A stretch of DNA of 64,000 bases from Fibrobacterota bacterium (GTDB lineage: Bacteria; Fibrobacterota; Fibrobacteria; UBA5070), in assembly GCA_016715065.1 (NCBI GenBank), contig JADKBN010000010.1, positions 124,001 through 188,000 on the forward strand, written 5' to 3'. Of the stretch, positions 9,562 through 19,350 are shown piece by piece. Within the stretch, counting starts at the first letter, position 1. Each line of letters opens with the position of its first letter. The notes below the pieces were generated by a model. It saw only the letters and a program-made list of their open reading frames with translations. It was not told the origin of the DNA and searched no databases. The position numbers and the translations under genes were made by a program.

Positions 9562-10812
9562 TCATCGCACCGATGGAAGGCGAAAGAGCCAGTGGTCGGC
9601 GGGATTCGCGGAGGAACGCAGTTCGAGCATGGAGGTCCGTCCGGTGATGTCTGCTGTCGCAATTGTCGCCGATCGACCTCTGGCCAGGACGATCGCCTCC
9701 GCGCTCCTGCTTCCGTCCGCTTTCACGAAGGCGCAGGAATAGAGGCCATCGTCGATTCCATCGATCCGCAGGTCACCGTGGTTGGACGTCCGAACGATCG
9801 AGGGACGGGTCTCCTGGTGGTTGCGCGTGGAACGCGAGCTTGTCCTGGAAACGCTCAGAGCCAGCTTCATGAAGTCGATCACGTAGCTTCCGTCGGACTC
9901 CCGCGCGATCGGGGTTCCGTTTTGACCGAGTTGCGCCGTGCTGCCGAAGGTGGCCGTGTCCAGTTTGATCCGCAACCTCACGCTCCTGGGCATGCGGGGG
10001 TGCGGAGAGGTCCAGGCCAGGTCCCATCCGGTGGATGTCTGGCGGGCGGTCACCGTGTCCATCGTCTTGGACGCCCGCCAGTAGGCGGCGACGTTCTGGT
10101 AGGTGGACACCCAGACCTTCGCGGCGACGGCGCGGTCGAACATGGAAATCGCCTGCGCGGTGCCGATGTAGTTCCAGTCCCCTCCGATCCCGTGGTTCAG
10201 AGTGACTAGCCAGGAATTGTCCGCGGCGGCCTTGTCGATCTGCGTCAGGGCGGCGGGAACGCTGGCATCGTCCTGGAGGATGAAAGAGGTCATGCTCATC
10301 CACTCGGTGGGTTTGGAGTTCCAGGCGAACAGGCCGTCGCCGCCGCAGGTGCGGGCGATGATGTTCTCGCGATTGGCGATCCGGTTGACCAGGTCGTTGG
10401 TGCCGCAATACGGGTAGGCGAGGGTCACGGCCTCCACGGCGGGATCCACCGCTCGAAGGGCGAGGGCCTGGTCGCGGATCTCCGCGGTGATCTTCGCCGA
10501 ATCCAGCGAGTTGAGCTGGTCGTGGAGGGTGGTGTGGTTGCCCAGCTCGTGGCCGGCCAGAGCCGCGGCTTTCCACTCGGCTTGTTTTCCGGTGAAGGCC
10601 GAGTTTCCGATGAGGAAGAACGTGGCTGTCTGTCCGCGCGCCTTCAGGGCCGGGAGAACGTTGGTCAGTTGGGTCGGGCAGCCGTCGTCGAACGTGAAGG
10701 TGACCGCGCCTTTGTGGCCGTTCCAGGGGACAGTGGTGACGGGGGATGCCCACACCGATGCGCCAAGCAGGAGCAGGAGATTGGCCTTGGCGAGTCTGTC
10801 GTTGGGTTTCAT
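9562..10812 (-). CDS. secreted CE4 polysaccharide deacetylase
   Basis: A 416-residue secreted esterase of the NodB/CE4 family, which removes acetyl groups from xylan, chitin or peptidoglycan. In this enzyme neighbourhood acetyl-xylan is the most likely substrate (inference). After a signal peptide (about residues 1-23) the NodB motifs are visible: TFDDG (catalytic base and metal aspartates, residues ~40-44) and HTTLH (metal histidines, ~93-97). The catalytic domain ends near residue 250. The last ~75 residues resemble the tail domain of other secreted enzymes here. CTAGTTT 38 bp upstream of the start is a candidate -10 box, so it may be transcribed on its own, 58 bp after the beta-helix gene. 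Confidence 0.9.
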   Translation of the reverse strand: MKPNDRLAKANLLLLLGASVWASPVTTVPWNGHKGAVTFTFDDGCPTQLTNVLPALKARGQTATFFLIGNSAFTGKQAEWKAAALAGHELGNHTTLHDQLNSLDSAKITAEIRDQALALRAVDPAVEAVTLAYPYCGTNDLVNRIANRENIIARTCGGDGLFAWNSKPTEWMSMTSFILQDDASVPAALTQIDKAAADNSWLVTLNHGIGGDWNYIGTAQAISMFDRAVAAKVWVSTYQNVAAYWRASKTMDTVTARQTSTGWDLAWTSPHPRMPRSVRLRIKLDTATFGSTAQLGQNGTPIARESDGSYVIDFMKLALSVSRTSSRSTRNHQETRPSIVRTSNHGDLRIDGIDDGLYSCAFVKADGSRSAEAIVLARGRSATIATADITGRTSMLELRSSANPADHWLFRLPSVR

Positions 10813-10870
10813 GGAGGATTCCCTGGTCGATGCGAATGGTGGGAGACCAGAAACTAGATCGGAATGAATC

Positions 10871-12289
10871 CTATTTCGAGATCAGCAGATCGATCCAGCC
10901 TCGGAGGAACTTCGCTCGAACCCCACGAATGTCGTACCGAGGTTTCGCCTGGATTGGCCCGAGTGCCTTGCGCGGCAGGTTTCCCACATGATCCTCGCCT
11001 TCCTGGAACTCGAAGGCGCCCAGATCCGGAGCCGTTCCGCGCCATCCACTCTTTCCCAGGTAATCCGTCCTGTAGCCTCGATCCATCCCCGCATCGCGCG
11101 CGGGGCTTGTGGCTTGGAGGGAGTAGTCGCCCGCGGAGACGAATTTTGGATCCTTCCACAGATCTCCCGGTCCGGCCGGGAACGAGGTGGGAAAGGGGTT
11201 GGTGGGCGCCCAGATGAGATTGCTTCCGATGGCGTACGGTGGCTTGTAGTAGGTGCCGCCTTTCAGGGAGTCGGTGACCAGGATGTTGTTGCGAATGGAG
11301 ATCTGCTCGGGATCATCGAGCTTGCCGCCCCCCCCGAAAAAGAATCGCACCATCCGTCCACGGGTCACTCCGGTGTTGTGTTCGATGCGGAGCCCGTCGT
11401 AGTGCATCCCGAAGATGTCGGAACCATCGAAGACATGGATCCAGGAGAATGTGCCGGATTCCAGCGCAAGGTTGTGGTGGATCCGCACGTTGCGGACGGT
11501 GTCCGTCGCCGCTCCGCCGAACTCCATGAAGCCATCGGTATACTCTGCCAGATTCTGGTAGATGTCGCAATTTTTGACCGCTCCCCAGGCTTCCACCGCG
11601 CCACCGTCGAAGCCGTAGTCGTAGGACGTGTCGCGGCAGTTCTTCAGATGGTTCTGGTAGATGGAGCAACCGTTGGCGGCAGTCAAGACGATTCCCATGG
11701 CGCCGTAGTCGTCGTTGTCGGCGGCGGTTCCCGAATCCCCTTTGGTGTTCCTGATCATCTTCATGTCGTGCAGGAAATTGCGCCGCACCACCACCTCCCG
11801 GGCACGGGCGATATCCACACCCGCTCCGCAACGGTCCGCTTCGCTGTCCTGGATCACGATGTGGTGGGCACCCGTGTCGCCGATCTCGATGCAGCTCGCC
11901 CTGGCGCCGGAAAAATGGAGTCCCTCCACGACCAGGTGCGATCCGCGATGGATTCCGAACACTCGACCGGAATTCGACAGGTGGGGAGCGGAATCGGCGG
12001 GGTTTCCGTAGGTGGAGACCACCACCGGGGCTTCCGCGGATCCGCTATGCCGGGAGTCGAGCTTCAGCGAGTCGTTGGTCCATTTGGAGCCTCGCTTGAA
12101 AAGCACCGAATCTCCGGGCTGCAGAGTCGTCTTCTGCAGTTGGATCATCGTTTTCCACGCTGTCGTGGGAGAGCGGCCGTCGCCGGTGGGGGTGGGGGAT
12201 CCGGCATCGAGGTAGTAGGTGGATGCGTCGGAAATTGTCGCCACCAGGGGCGCAAGGAATGCAACAGCTGTCGAGGCGAATCGGGACAA
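10871..12289 (-). CDS. secreted right-handed beta-helix protein, TTG start
   Basis: A secreted 472-residue parallel beta-helix protein, probably acting on or binding a plant polysaccharide. It opens with a signal peptide ending ATISDAS and then YYLDAGSPTPTGDGRSP, a common start for beta-helix lyases and hydrolases. Many N-x-I/N-N turn repeats follow (IRNNILV, IYQNHLKNC). The end contains DLGAFEF, the signature of the choice-of-anchor Q domain. The frame is open far upstream, but GGAGG six bases before a TTG at 12289, immediately before the signal peptide, makes TTG the best start. The gene follows the expansin-like gene by 26 bp, suggesting one transcript. The enzymatic class is not determined. 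Confidence 0.8.
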   Translation of the reverse strand: MSRFASTAVAFLAPLVATISDASTYYLDAGSPTPTGDGRSPTTAWKTMIQLQKTTLQPGDSVLFKRGSKWTNDSLKLDSRHSGSAEAPVVVSTYGNPADSAPHLSNSGRVFGIHRGSHLVVEGLHFSGARASCIEIGDTGAHHIVIQDSEADRCGAGVDIARAREVVVRRNFLHDMKMIRNTKGDSGTAADNDDYGAMGIVLTAANGCSIYQNHLKNCRDTSYDYGFDGGAVEAWGAVKNCDIYQNLAEYTDGFMEFGGAATDTVRNVRIHHNLALESGTFSWIHVFDGSDIFGMHYDGLRIEHNTGVTRGRMVRFFFGGGGKLDDPEQISIRNNILVTDSLKGGTYYKPPYAIGSNLIWAPTNPFPTSFPAGPGDLWKDPKFVSAGDYSLQATSPARDAGMDRGYRTDYLGKSGWRGTAPDLGAFEFQEGEDHVGNLPRKALGPIQAKPRYDIRGVRAKFLRGWIDLLISK

Positions 12290-12315
12290 GGGAAACCTCC
12301 AGGAAAGCGAGGGCC

Positions 12316-13572
12316 TCAGCGCAACAGAATCATACCGCTTCCCATCGACCCTTCGCCCGACCATTGTGCAAGGCACAGTCCCAAGGCGCGGGCAGGAGCC
12401 GGGGCGATGCCATTGCGGATCGGCAACTTGGCCAGTTCGCGGCCAGACAGCGATGCAAGGCGCACCCAGCCATTGGTCTTTGGGGGAAATTGGAGGGAGC
12501 CGTCGGCGAGTTGTCGGGGCAGGAGACGAGTTGCTTTCCGGGTGGGAAGGCGGGAGGTGATCCCTCCGGAGCCCACTACGTTGTCGGCGGGAGTGGCGGG
12601 CTTGGAGCAACTGGTGCCGCATGCCTTCGGGTAATCGATTTTCCATGTACGTCCGCCCATCACCATGGAGTCGCGCACATCGATCAAGCGCAGGGTGAAA
12701 GATGTACCGGAGGGTTCGGGCAAGAGCCATTGCTGCCCCGCATCGCCCTGCATGGTGGCCTTTTTCCATTCGGTGCCCACGAGTTGTTCCACGCCGTGGA
12801 TCCCGTTGGGCAGGTGGGTCACGATCAGTCGCTGGTAATACGCCTTGGAGTCCATGCTGAAGTAGAACCGCGGTTCGCCCTGGTAGTTGGGCGCTTCCAC
12901 GAATTCCTAGGACACCTTGGGGTTGTTGAATCCCGTGACGCGGTAATCGATCGCCCACGGATTGTTGGGATCCACGATTGGCTTCCCCGAACCGTCCAAA
13001 GCCGGAACGGCAAGTGGAGGCAGAAGTTGTCCATTCTTGCGCAAACGTCCCAGGATGGAGGTGTGGAGATCCAGATGGTAGCGCGAATCCCGGCACCAAG
13101 CGTTGCCATCGGTGCATTGGTCGAACACGATGGCATGGATGGTGCCCCCAGTGTGGGCGTTGGGATACCAGCCTGTCCCGCCGCGGCAGAAGTCCTTGCC
13201 AGCGGCGCCATCGTTGGTGCCGTCGCAGGTGTCGCCGAGGGTGAGCTTCAGCCACCGGCCGCAATTGCGGCCGTTGTCGTAGGTGCCCAGATAGGCCGTG
13301 TCCGCTCCCTTCATGGGGCGCGCGGCCACCATGGTGTACACGAGCGGCGTGTGGAAGACGTTCAGGGCCACATAATCGACGGGGTTGCCTTGTCCGGTGA
13401 GCGTATCGAGGGCAGCCTCGTTGGCGGCGACTTCGTCCGGCACGCCACAAGCCCCGTAGGGATACCCGATTCCCAGGAAGTGGGTGGCCATGCCTTCGTT
13501 GGCGGCCATGACAGGAACAGACAAGGCCATCGAAAGGCACAGGACACGGAGAAGCCATCGAGTATCGGTCAT
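12316..13572 (-). pseudogene. expansin-like secreted protein interrupted by an in-frame amber codon
   Basis: Two open segments in the same frame are separated only by a TAG at 12907-12909. The first (221 residues) has a signal peptide and a cysteine-rich double-psi-barrel-like domain of the expansin type (GMATHFLGIGYPYG, NCGRWLKLTLGDTC). The second (~196 residues) holds the expected C-terminal carbohydrate-binding domain and a tail domain. Expansins loosen cellulose and xylan without hydrolysis. The TAG may be a CAG-to-TAG mutation, a sequencing error, or a natural stop leaving a one-domain protein. The second segment has no ribosome binding site, so independent translation is unlikely. The beta-helix gene follows by 26 bp. 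Confidence 0.7.
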
Positions 13573-13632
13573 GGCTCAAAGATCGAAACGATTCCATCAA
13601 TCCGGGATATGGGGATCGGTACGAATCAGGAT

Positions 13633-15018
13633 TCAGTGTCTTTCGAACGGTCTCTCGCGAGTGTCGTGCGGCTCCCGGACCACCAGTCGTCCCATCATCT
13701 CGTGGAGCCCGCCGTCTTGGAACAATTTGGCCTTGGGGTGAAGGATTTGCTGGAGCATCTGGCGAACCATGCCATCGGTGTGGAATTCGAAGGAGTCGAA
13801 TTGGTAGGACTCGGCGGCCGATGTGTTGTCGAACGAGACGATGCGCGGTCGGGGAATTCCCCGCTGGCGCAAAAGCTCGATCAGGTGAACTGCGACGTGG
13901 TCGTTGACGATCACCCAGTTCGGTTGGTTCGCCAACTCGCTTTGGTCCAGCAATCGCGCCAGGATTTCGCGCAGTCGCGCCTCGCCTTGGCTCGGATCGC
14001 TCGACGCTTGACGTAGGTGCCATGCGCTTTCCCAGGTCGCATCCACGTAGGCGAATATTGGAATATGGGTCCCCTCCAAGGCTTTTTGAAGTCCAACCAG
14101 TCGCGCGCGGGACCATTCGGCGGCATGGAAGGGGGAAACGAAGGCGATGGGCCCTGAAACCAAGGATCGAAGATGACGTCCCGCTTCCAGGCCTGCGGAA
14201 GCTCCGAAGGAAAGGTTGAAGCCAACCAACGAGCCGGTTCGCACTCGAGGAAAATGGGAGGCGGGGTGCTCCCACCAGACAGAGACGGGCACCTTGGCCG
14301 CTCGCAGATGGCGCAGGAAGGCTTGTGGGTCCTGGACCAGCCAGGTGGAGGCGATCACTCCCAGAAGGGGGAGCCTTGACTGTTCCAGATGCAGCTTGAC
14401 CCCATGACGATCCAGGAGGCGCCCCACGGTGCCCTCTTCGTGCCAGCCCGCGAAGGACGGCTCCAAACCCAGCTCACGTGCTTGGGTGCGGATCGATTTC
14501 AGGAAGTCGGTTTCCCGTTCCGAATCCAACAGCAGTTTTCCCGATGCATCGCATCGGGAGACCACCACCACGGTGGCACGGTAGGAGGGGAGGGCGGTGG
14601 GCGTGGTGTGGATGGCGCGGCCCCGACGGGCGAGCCAACCTTGTTCGACCAAGGATCCCAGGAGCTGGGCCATCCGTTTCGCGCCGATACCGTGGATTTC
14701 CCCGAGAATTCGCGCCTCGGGCAGCGGCTTGTGCGGATGGAACACGCTGCGCCGCAGGTCCTCCAGAAGGCGCTCGCGGACCTCCTCGATCCGTACGCGT
14801 CCGGGTTTGGAAAGCGGGGCGACAGCCATGGGTGCACGCCCCCAGAAAATTCCTTTCCGTTCGATGGCGTGAACGAATCCCTCTGCCACGAGCGCTTGCA
14901 GGGCGCGATGCATGGTGCGGGGTGTGACGCCGTGATGGGCTGCCAGGGAGCGCACGGAAGGCAATGCCTGGCCATCCTTGCCGGGCTGGCGGATCAGGTC
15001 CTCGCGCAGGCGTCTCAT
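13633..15018 (-). CDS. transcriptional regulator: two winged helices plus LacI-type sensor (paralogue)
   Basis: A 461-residue paralogue of the regulator at 8156-9508, colinear throughout. The first winged helix is near residues 1-60 (LPSVRSLAAHHGVTPRTMHRAL). A second helix-turn-helix region is near 75-140 (ILGEIHGIGAKRMAQLL). The ligand domain shares segments such as VIASTWLVQDP, VSVWWEHP, FNLSFGAS and SYQFDSFEFHT with its sister. It is divergent from the GH10 xylanase gene and follows the same pattern as the first regulator and GH26, so local xylanase control is likely. There is no Shine-Dalgarno before ATG 15018; the shared 25-base element lies directly upstream. Confidence 0.85.
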   Translation of the reverse strand: MRRLREDLIRQPGKDGQALPSVRSLAAHHGVTPRTMHRALQALVAEGFVHAIERKGIFWGRAPMAVAPLSKPGRVRIEEVRERLLEDLRRSVFHPHKPLPEARILGEIHGIGAKRMAQLLGSLVEQGWLARRGRAIHTTPTALPSYRATVVVVSRCDASGKLLLDSERETDFLKSIRTQARELGLEPSFAGWHEEGTVGRLLDRHGVKLHLEQSRLPLLGVIASTWLVQDPQAFLRHLRAAKVPVSVWWEHPASHFPRVRTGSLVGFNLSFGASAGLEAGRHLRSLVSGPIAFVSPFHAAEWSRARLVGLQKALEGTHIPIFAYVDATWESAWHLRQASSDPSQGEARLREILARLLDQSELANQPNWVIVNDHVAVHLIELLRQRGIPRPRIVSFDNTSAAESYQFDSFEFHTDGMVRQMLQQILHPKAKLFQDGGLHEMMGRLVVREPHDTRERPFERH

Positions 15019-15043
15019 TCCAGAAAGGATACAAAGGATACAG
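15019..15043 (-). promoter_or_regulatory. direct-repeat element touching the regulator start (copy 2)
   Basis: On the minus strand the 25 bases before the start read CTGTATCCTT, TGTATCCTTT and CTGGA, two near-perfect direct repeats. The first 7 bases and the TGTAT coincide in sequence and spacing with the element at 8131-8155. A third partial repeat (AAAGGATGC, plus strand) lies at 15052-15060. Confidence 0.5.
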
Positions 15044-15145
15044 ACTGCAGGAAAGGATGCGAAAGGTTCGTTCCGGGACGCGATCCCGCCGCTATGTTCC
15101 TCCCACAGGCAGTACCGATCGCTGTCCACACCGGAAAGAAATCCA

Positions 15146-16531
15146 ATGCATTCCAGCCATCTTGTTTCGGCAGTCCTCGTCGTCGCGACGAGCGGAAGCT
15201 TCGCCGCGAAGGTTCCCCTCACCCAAAACGGAATCCTGGTGGGCGCCACCGCCGAAGTGGGTTCGGCCGACAAGGAGGGGACGGTCTCCTGGAAACGGTC
15301 GGATTCTGTCAGGTCGGTCCTCTCCAATGAATTCGGACTCGTGCAGACCACCTCCTATCCGTCGTGGGATACCTGGAAGGGCACTGGCCTCGGCGGGGTC
15401 GGTTTCGACATGACCAACGCCAACAAGGTGATCGACTTCGCCAAATCGCAAGGCAAGAAGGTGGCCGTGCATCTGCTGGCGGGTTCACCCACCTATTTCC
15501 CCACCTGGTTGAACGAAGGCAAGTGGACCCCGACGGAGCTCGAGGGCCTCCTGGACAGGTGGATCTCCCACGCCGTCACCACAAACGGCAACGCATCGAA
15601 GGTGGACTATTGGAACGTGGTCAACGAGGCGTTCATGTGGAATGGATCCTATTGGGATTCTTCCAGCGTCGCCAACACCAACCCCTGGCAGAAGATGGGA
15701 TGGGAGGCCGACAAATCTGGTTTGTCCGGAGGAAGCGTCATCTACGACAAGCATCCGGTCTACATTCGCAAGGCCTTCGAAATGGCGCGCAAGCACACCA
15801 AGGCCAAGCTGGAACTTCGCGACTACGGGATCGAATTCTGGGATGGTTCGCGCAAGTCCAAAGCCTTCTATCAGCTGGTCAAGCATCTGCTGAACACCGG
15901 AGTGCCACTGGACGCGGTGGGATTCCAGGGGCATTTCCGCACCGACAACACCTACGATTGGGCCAAGCTGAAGGCCGCTGTGGTCGAATACAGGAAGCTG
16001 GGGCTGGAGGTGTACTTGACCGAGTTGGATTACGGCGACGCGGATCCCATCGCCGCCGCCACGTCCGCCCACCGCAACGCCACGTTCGACTCCACGCAGT
16101 CGCGCCAGTACCGGCAGATGGCCGCCGCCGCGGTGGGAGGAGGCATGAATTGGATCTGTTTCTGGGGCGTGGCGGACAATACGAACAGCTACTGGCGCAT
16201 GGGGCAGAGCGCGCTTTTGTTCGATGAGCAGTACCGTCCCAAACCGGCTTACGAAGCCTTCCGCCAGGGCATCCTCGACGGGGTCGCGAGTCTTTCCTCG
16301 AATCGGCCGCAGGCGCTTTCCGGACGTGGCGAGCTTTCCTTGGTCGACGGAATCCTGCACACGGGGGACCTATCGGTGGGGGAGGTGGAGATCCGCTCCC
16401 TGGCGGGCGGGTTGGAGGCACGCATGGAGCTTCGCGACGGAGCGGGGCGCATCCCCTGGCTGGCTCGTGGCGTGCATGCCGTGCGCGAGGCGCGGACACA
16501 GGCACCGCTTGGGATGGTCACGATCTGGTAG
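15146..16531 (+). CDS. GH10 endo-1,4-beta-xylanase
   Basis: A secreted 461-residue xylanase. The signal peptide covers about residues 1-21. The TIM-barrel GH10 domain (about 25-375) shows the acid/base glutamate in WNVVNEAF and the nucleophile in EVYLTELDYGD. Substrate-cleft segments such as HLLAGSPTYFPTWL and NWICFWGVAD are also present. Residues after ~385 form the C-terminal tail. GGAAAG seven bases before ATG 15146 supports the start; the frame is open upstream but overlaps the divergent regulator. The short shared upstream region suggests control by the regulator at 13633-15018. Confidence 0.95.
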   Translation: MHSSHLVSAVLVVATSGSFAAKVPLTQNGILVGATAEVGSADKEGTVSWKRSDSVRSVLSNEFGLVQTTSYPSWDTWKGTGLGGVGFDMTNANKVIDFAKSQGKKVAVHLLAGSPTYFPTWLNEGKWTPTELEGLLDRWISHAVTTNGNASKVDYWNVVNEAFMWNGSYWDSSSVANTNPWQKMGWEADKSGLSGGSVIYDKHPVYIRKAFEMARKHTKAKLELRDYGIEFWDGSRKSKAFYQLVKHLLNTGVPLDAVGFQGHFRTDNTYDWAKLKAAVVEYRKLGLEVYLTELDYGDADPIAAATSAHRNATFDSTQSRQYRQMAAAAVGGGMNWICFWGVADNTNSYWRMGQSALLFDEQYRPKPAYEAFRQGILDGVASLSSNRPQALSGRGELSLVDGILHTGDLSVGEVEIRSLAGGLEARMELRDGAGRIPWLARGVHAVREARTQAPLGMVTIW

Positions 16532-16548
16532 GACGGAATTTGGCCAGA

Positions 16549-16581
16549 ACCGATCCGACGCCGAACGGGCGACGGATCGGT
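16549..16581. terminator. hairpin terminator between xylanase and speA
   Basis: A 9-bp perfect stem, ACCGATCCG with CGGATCGGT, encloses a smaller CGCC/GGCG pairing. It lies in the 61-bp gap between the convergent xylanase and speA stops and could serve both. Confidence 0.6.
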
Positions 16582-16592
16582 GTTCGGCTCGA

Positions 16593-18491
<1,899 letters not shown>

Positions 18492-18701
18492 AGGTCGCAC
18501 TCCACGTCTCTGGGAGGTTGCATTCTCGGATCCGCGCCGTGCAGATCCCCTCCCAGGGGCGGAGGAGCGGCCAATCTAGGAATTGCCGCAAGGTTTCACG
18601 ACGGGTCCGGGTGTTTCATTCCCAGTACATTCCTTTCGGAATTCAGAGGACCGTGATCGATGTCGATGTGATTTTCCGAATTCGACGGAGTAAAACCAGG
18701 A

Positions 18702-19289
18702 ATGCCCAAGCCCGAACGAATCCTGATTCTCGATGGCCATCCGGATCCCCAAAGCCTTTGTCGATCCCTCGGCGCCGCCTACGAGCGCGGAGCCTCGGCC
18801 TCCGGCGCCCAGGTCCGACGCAGGGTTCTCGCCGATCTCTCCTTCGACCCGATCCTTCGCTTCGGATATCGCCAGCGAACGGACTTGGAGCCGGATCTTC
18901 TGCAGTGCCAGGAAGATCTTCGATGGGCGCAACATGTGGTTGTGGTCCACCCGGTGTGGTGGAGCGGCCTTCCCGCCCTGCTCAAGGGCTTCATCGATCG
19001 CGTGTTCCTTCCGGGATTCGCCTTCCAGTATCGCCAGAGCGGACTGGGTTGGGACAAGCTTCTATCGGGAAAGACGGGCAGGGTGATCTACACCCAGGAT
19101 GGACCGAATTGGTACTACCGGTGGGTTGTCGGTCGGCCCTCCCTGAAGGCTTTGAAGAAAGGAACCCTGGAATTTTGCGGGATCTCTCCGGTACGGGTTT
19201 CGGCAATCGGGCTAGTGCGGCGATCCACGCCGGAAGCCAGAACCGATTTGTTGCGAAAGTTGGAGGAATTGGGGCGACGACTGCGCTGA
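18702..19289 (+). CDS. NAD(P)H:quinone oxidoreductase-like flavoprotein
   Basis: A 195-residue flavodoxin-fold protein of the NQO1/MdaB family, expected to reduce quinones or related electrophiles with NAD(P)H and bound FAD or FMN. Family marks are the N-terminal ILILDGHPDPQS, HPVWWSGLPALLKGFIDRVFLPGFAF, and a phosphate or FMN contact region QDGPNWYYR. Length is normal. It is convergent with the ABC-2 permease gene and has no obvious operon partner. The substrate is unknown. Confidence 0.88.
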   Translation: MPKPERILILDGHPDPQSLCRSLGAAYERGASASGAQVRRRVLADLSFDPILRFGYRQRTDLEPDLLQCQEDLRWAQHVVVVHPVWWSGLPALLKGFIDRVFLPGFAFQYRQSGLGWDKLLSGKTGRVIYTQDGPNWYYRWVVGRPSLKALKKGTLEFCGISPVRVSAIGLVRRSTPEARTDLLRKLEELGRRLR

Positions 19290-19350
19290 CCGGACGTCCT
19301 TCCCGGATCCATCGCACTGCGGTACGGAATCGCCGCGGAATCCGGTCGGG

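Noticed and set aside
12290..14275. Very long minus-strand frame that continues upstream of the beta-helix protein
   Set aside because: It overlaps the expansin-like gene and the second regulator in another frame, has no protein-like composition, and the TTG at 12289 with GGAGG and a signal peptide gives a better start.
15052..15060. A third full copy of the regulator repeat
   Set aside because: Only AAAGGATGC is present, with wrong spacing from the other two, so it was noted only as a partial repeat.
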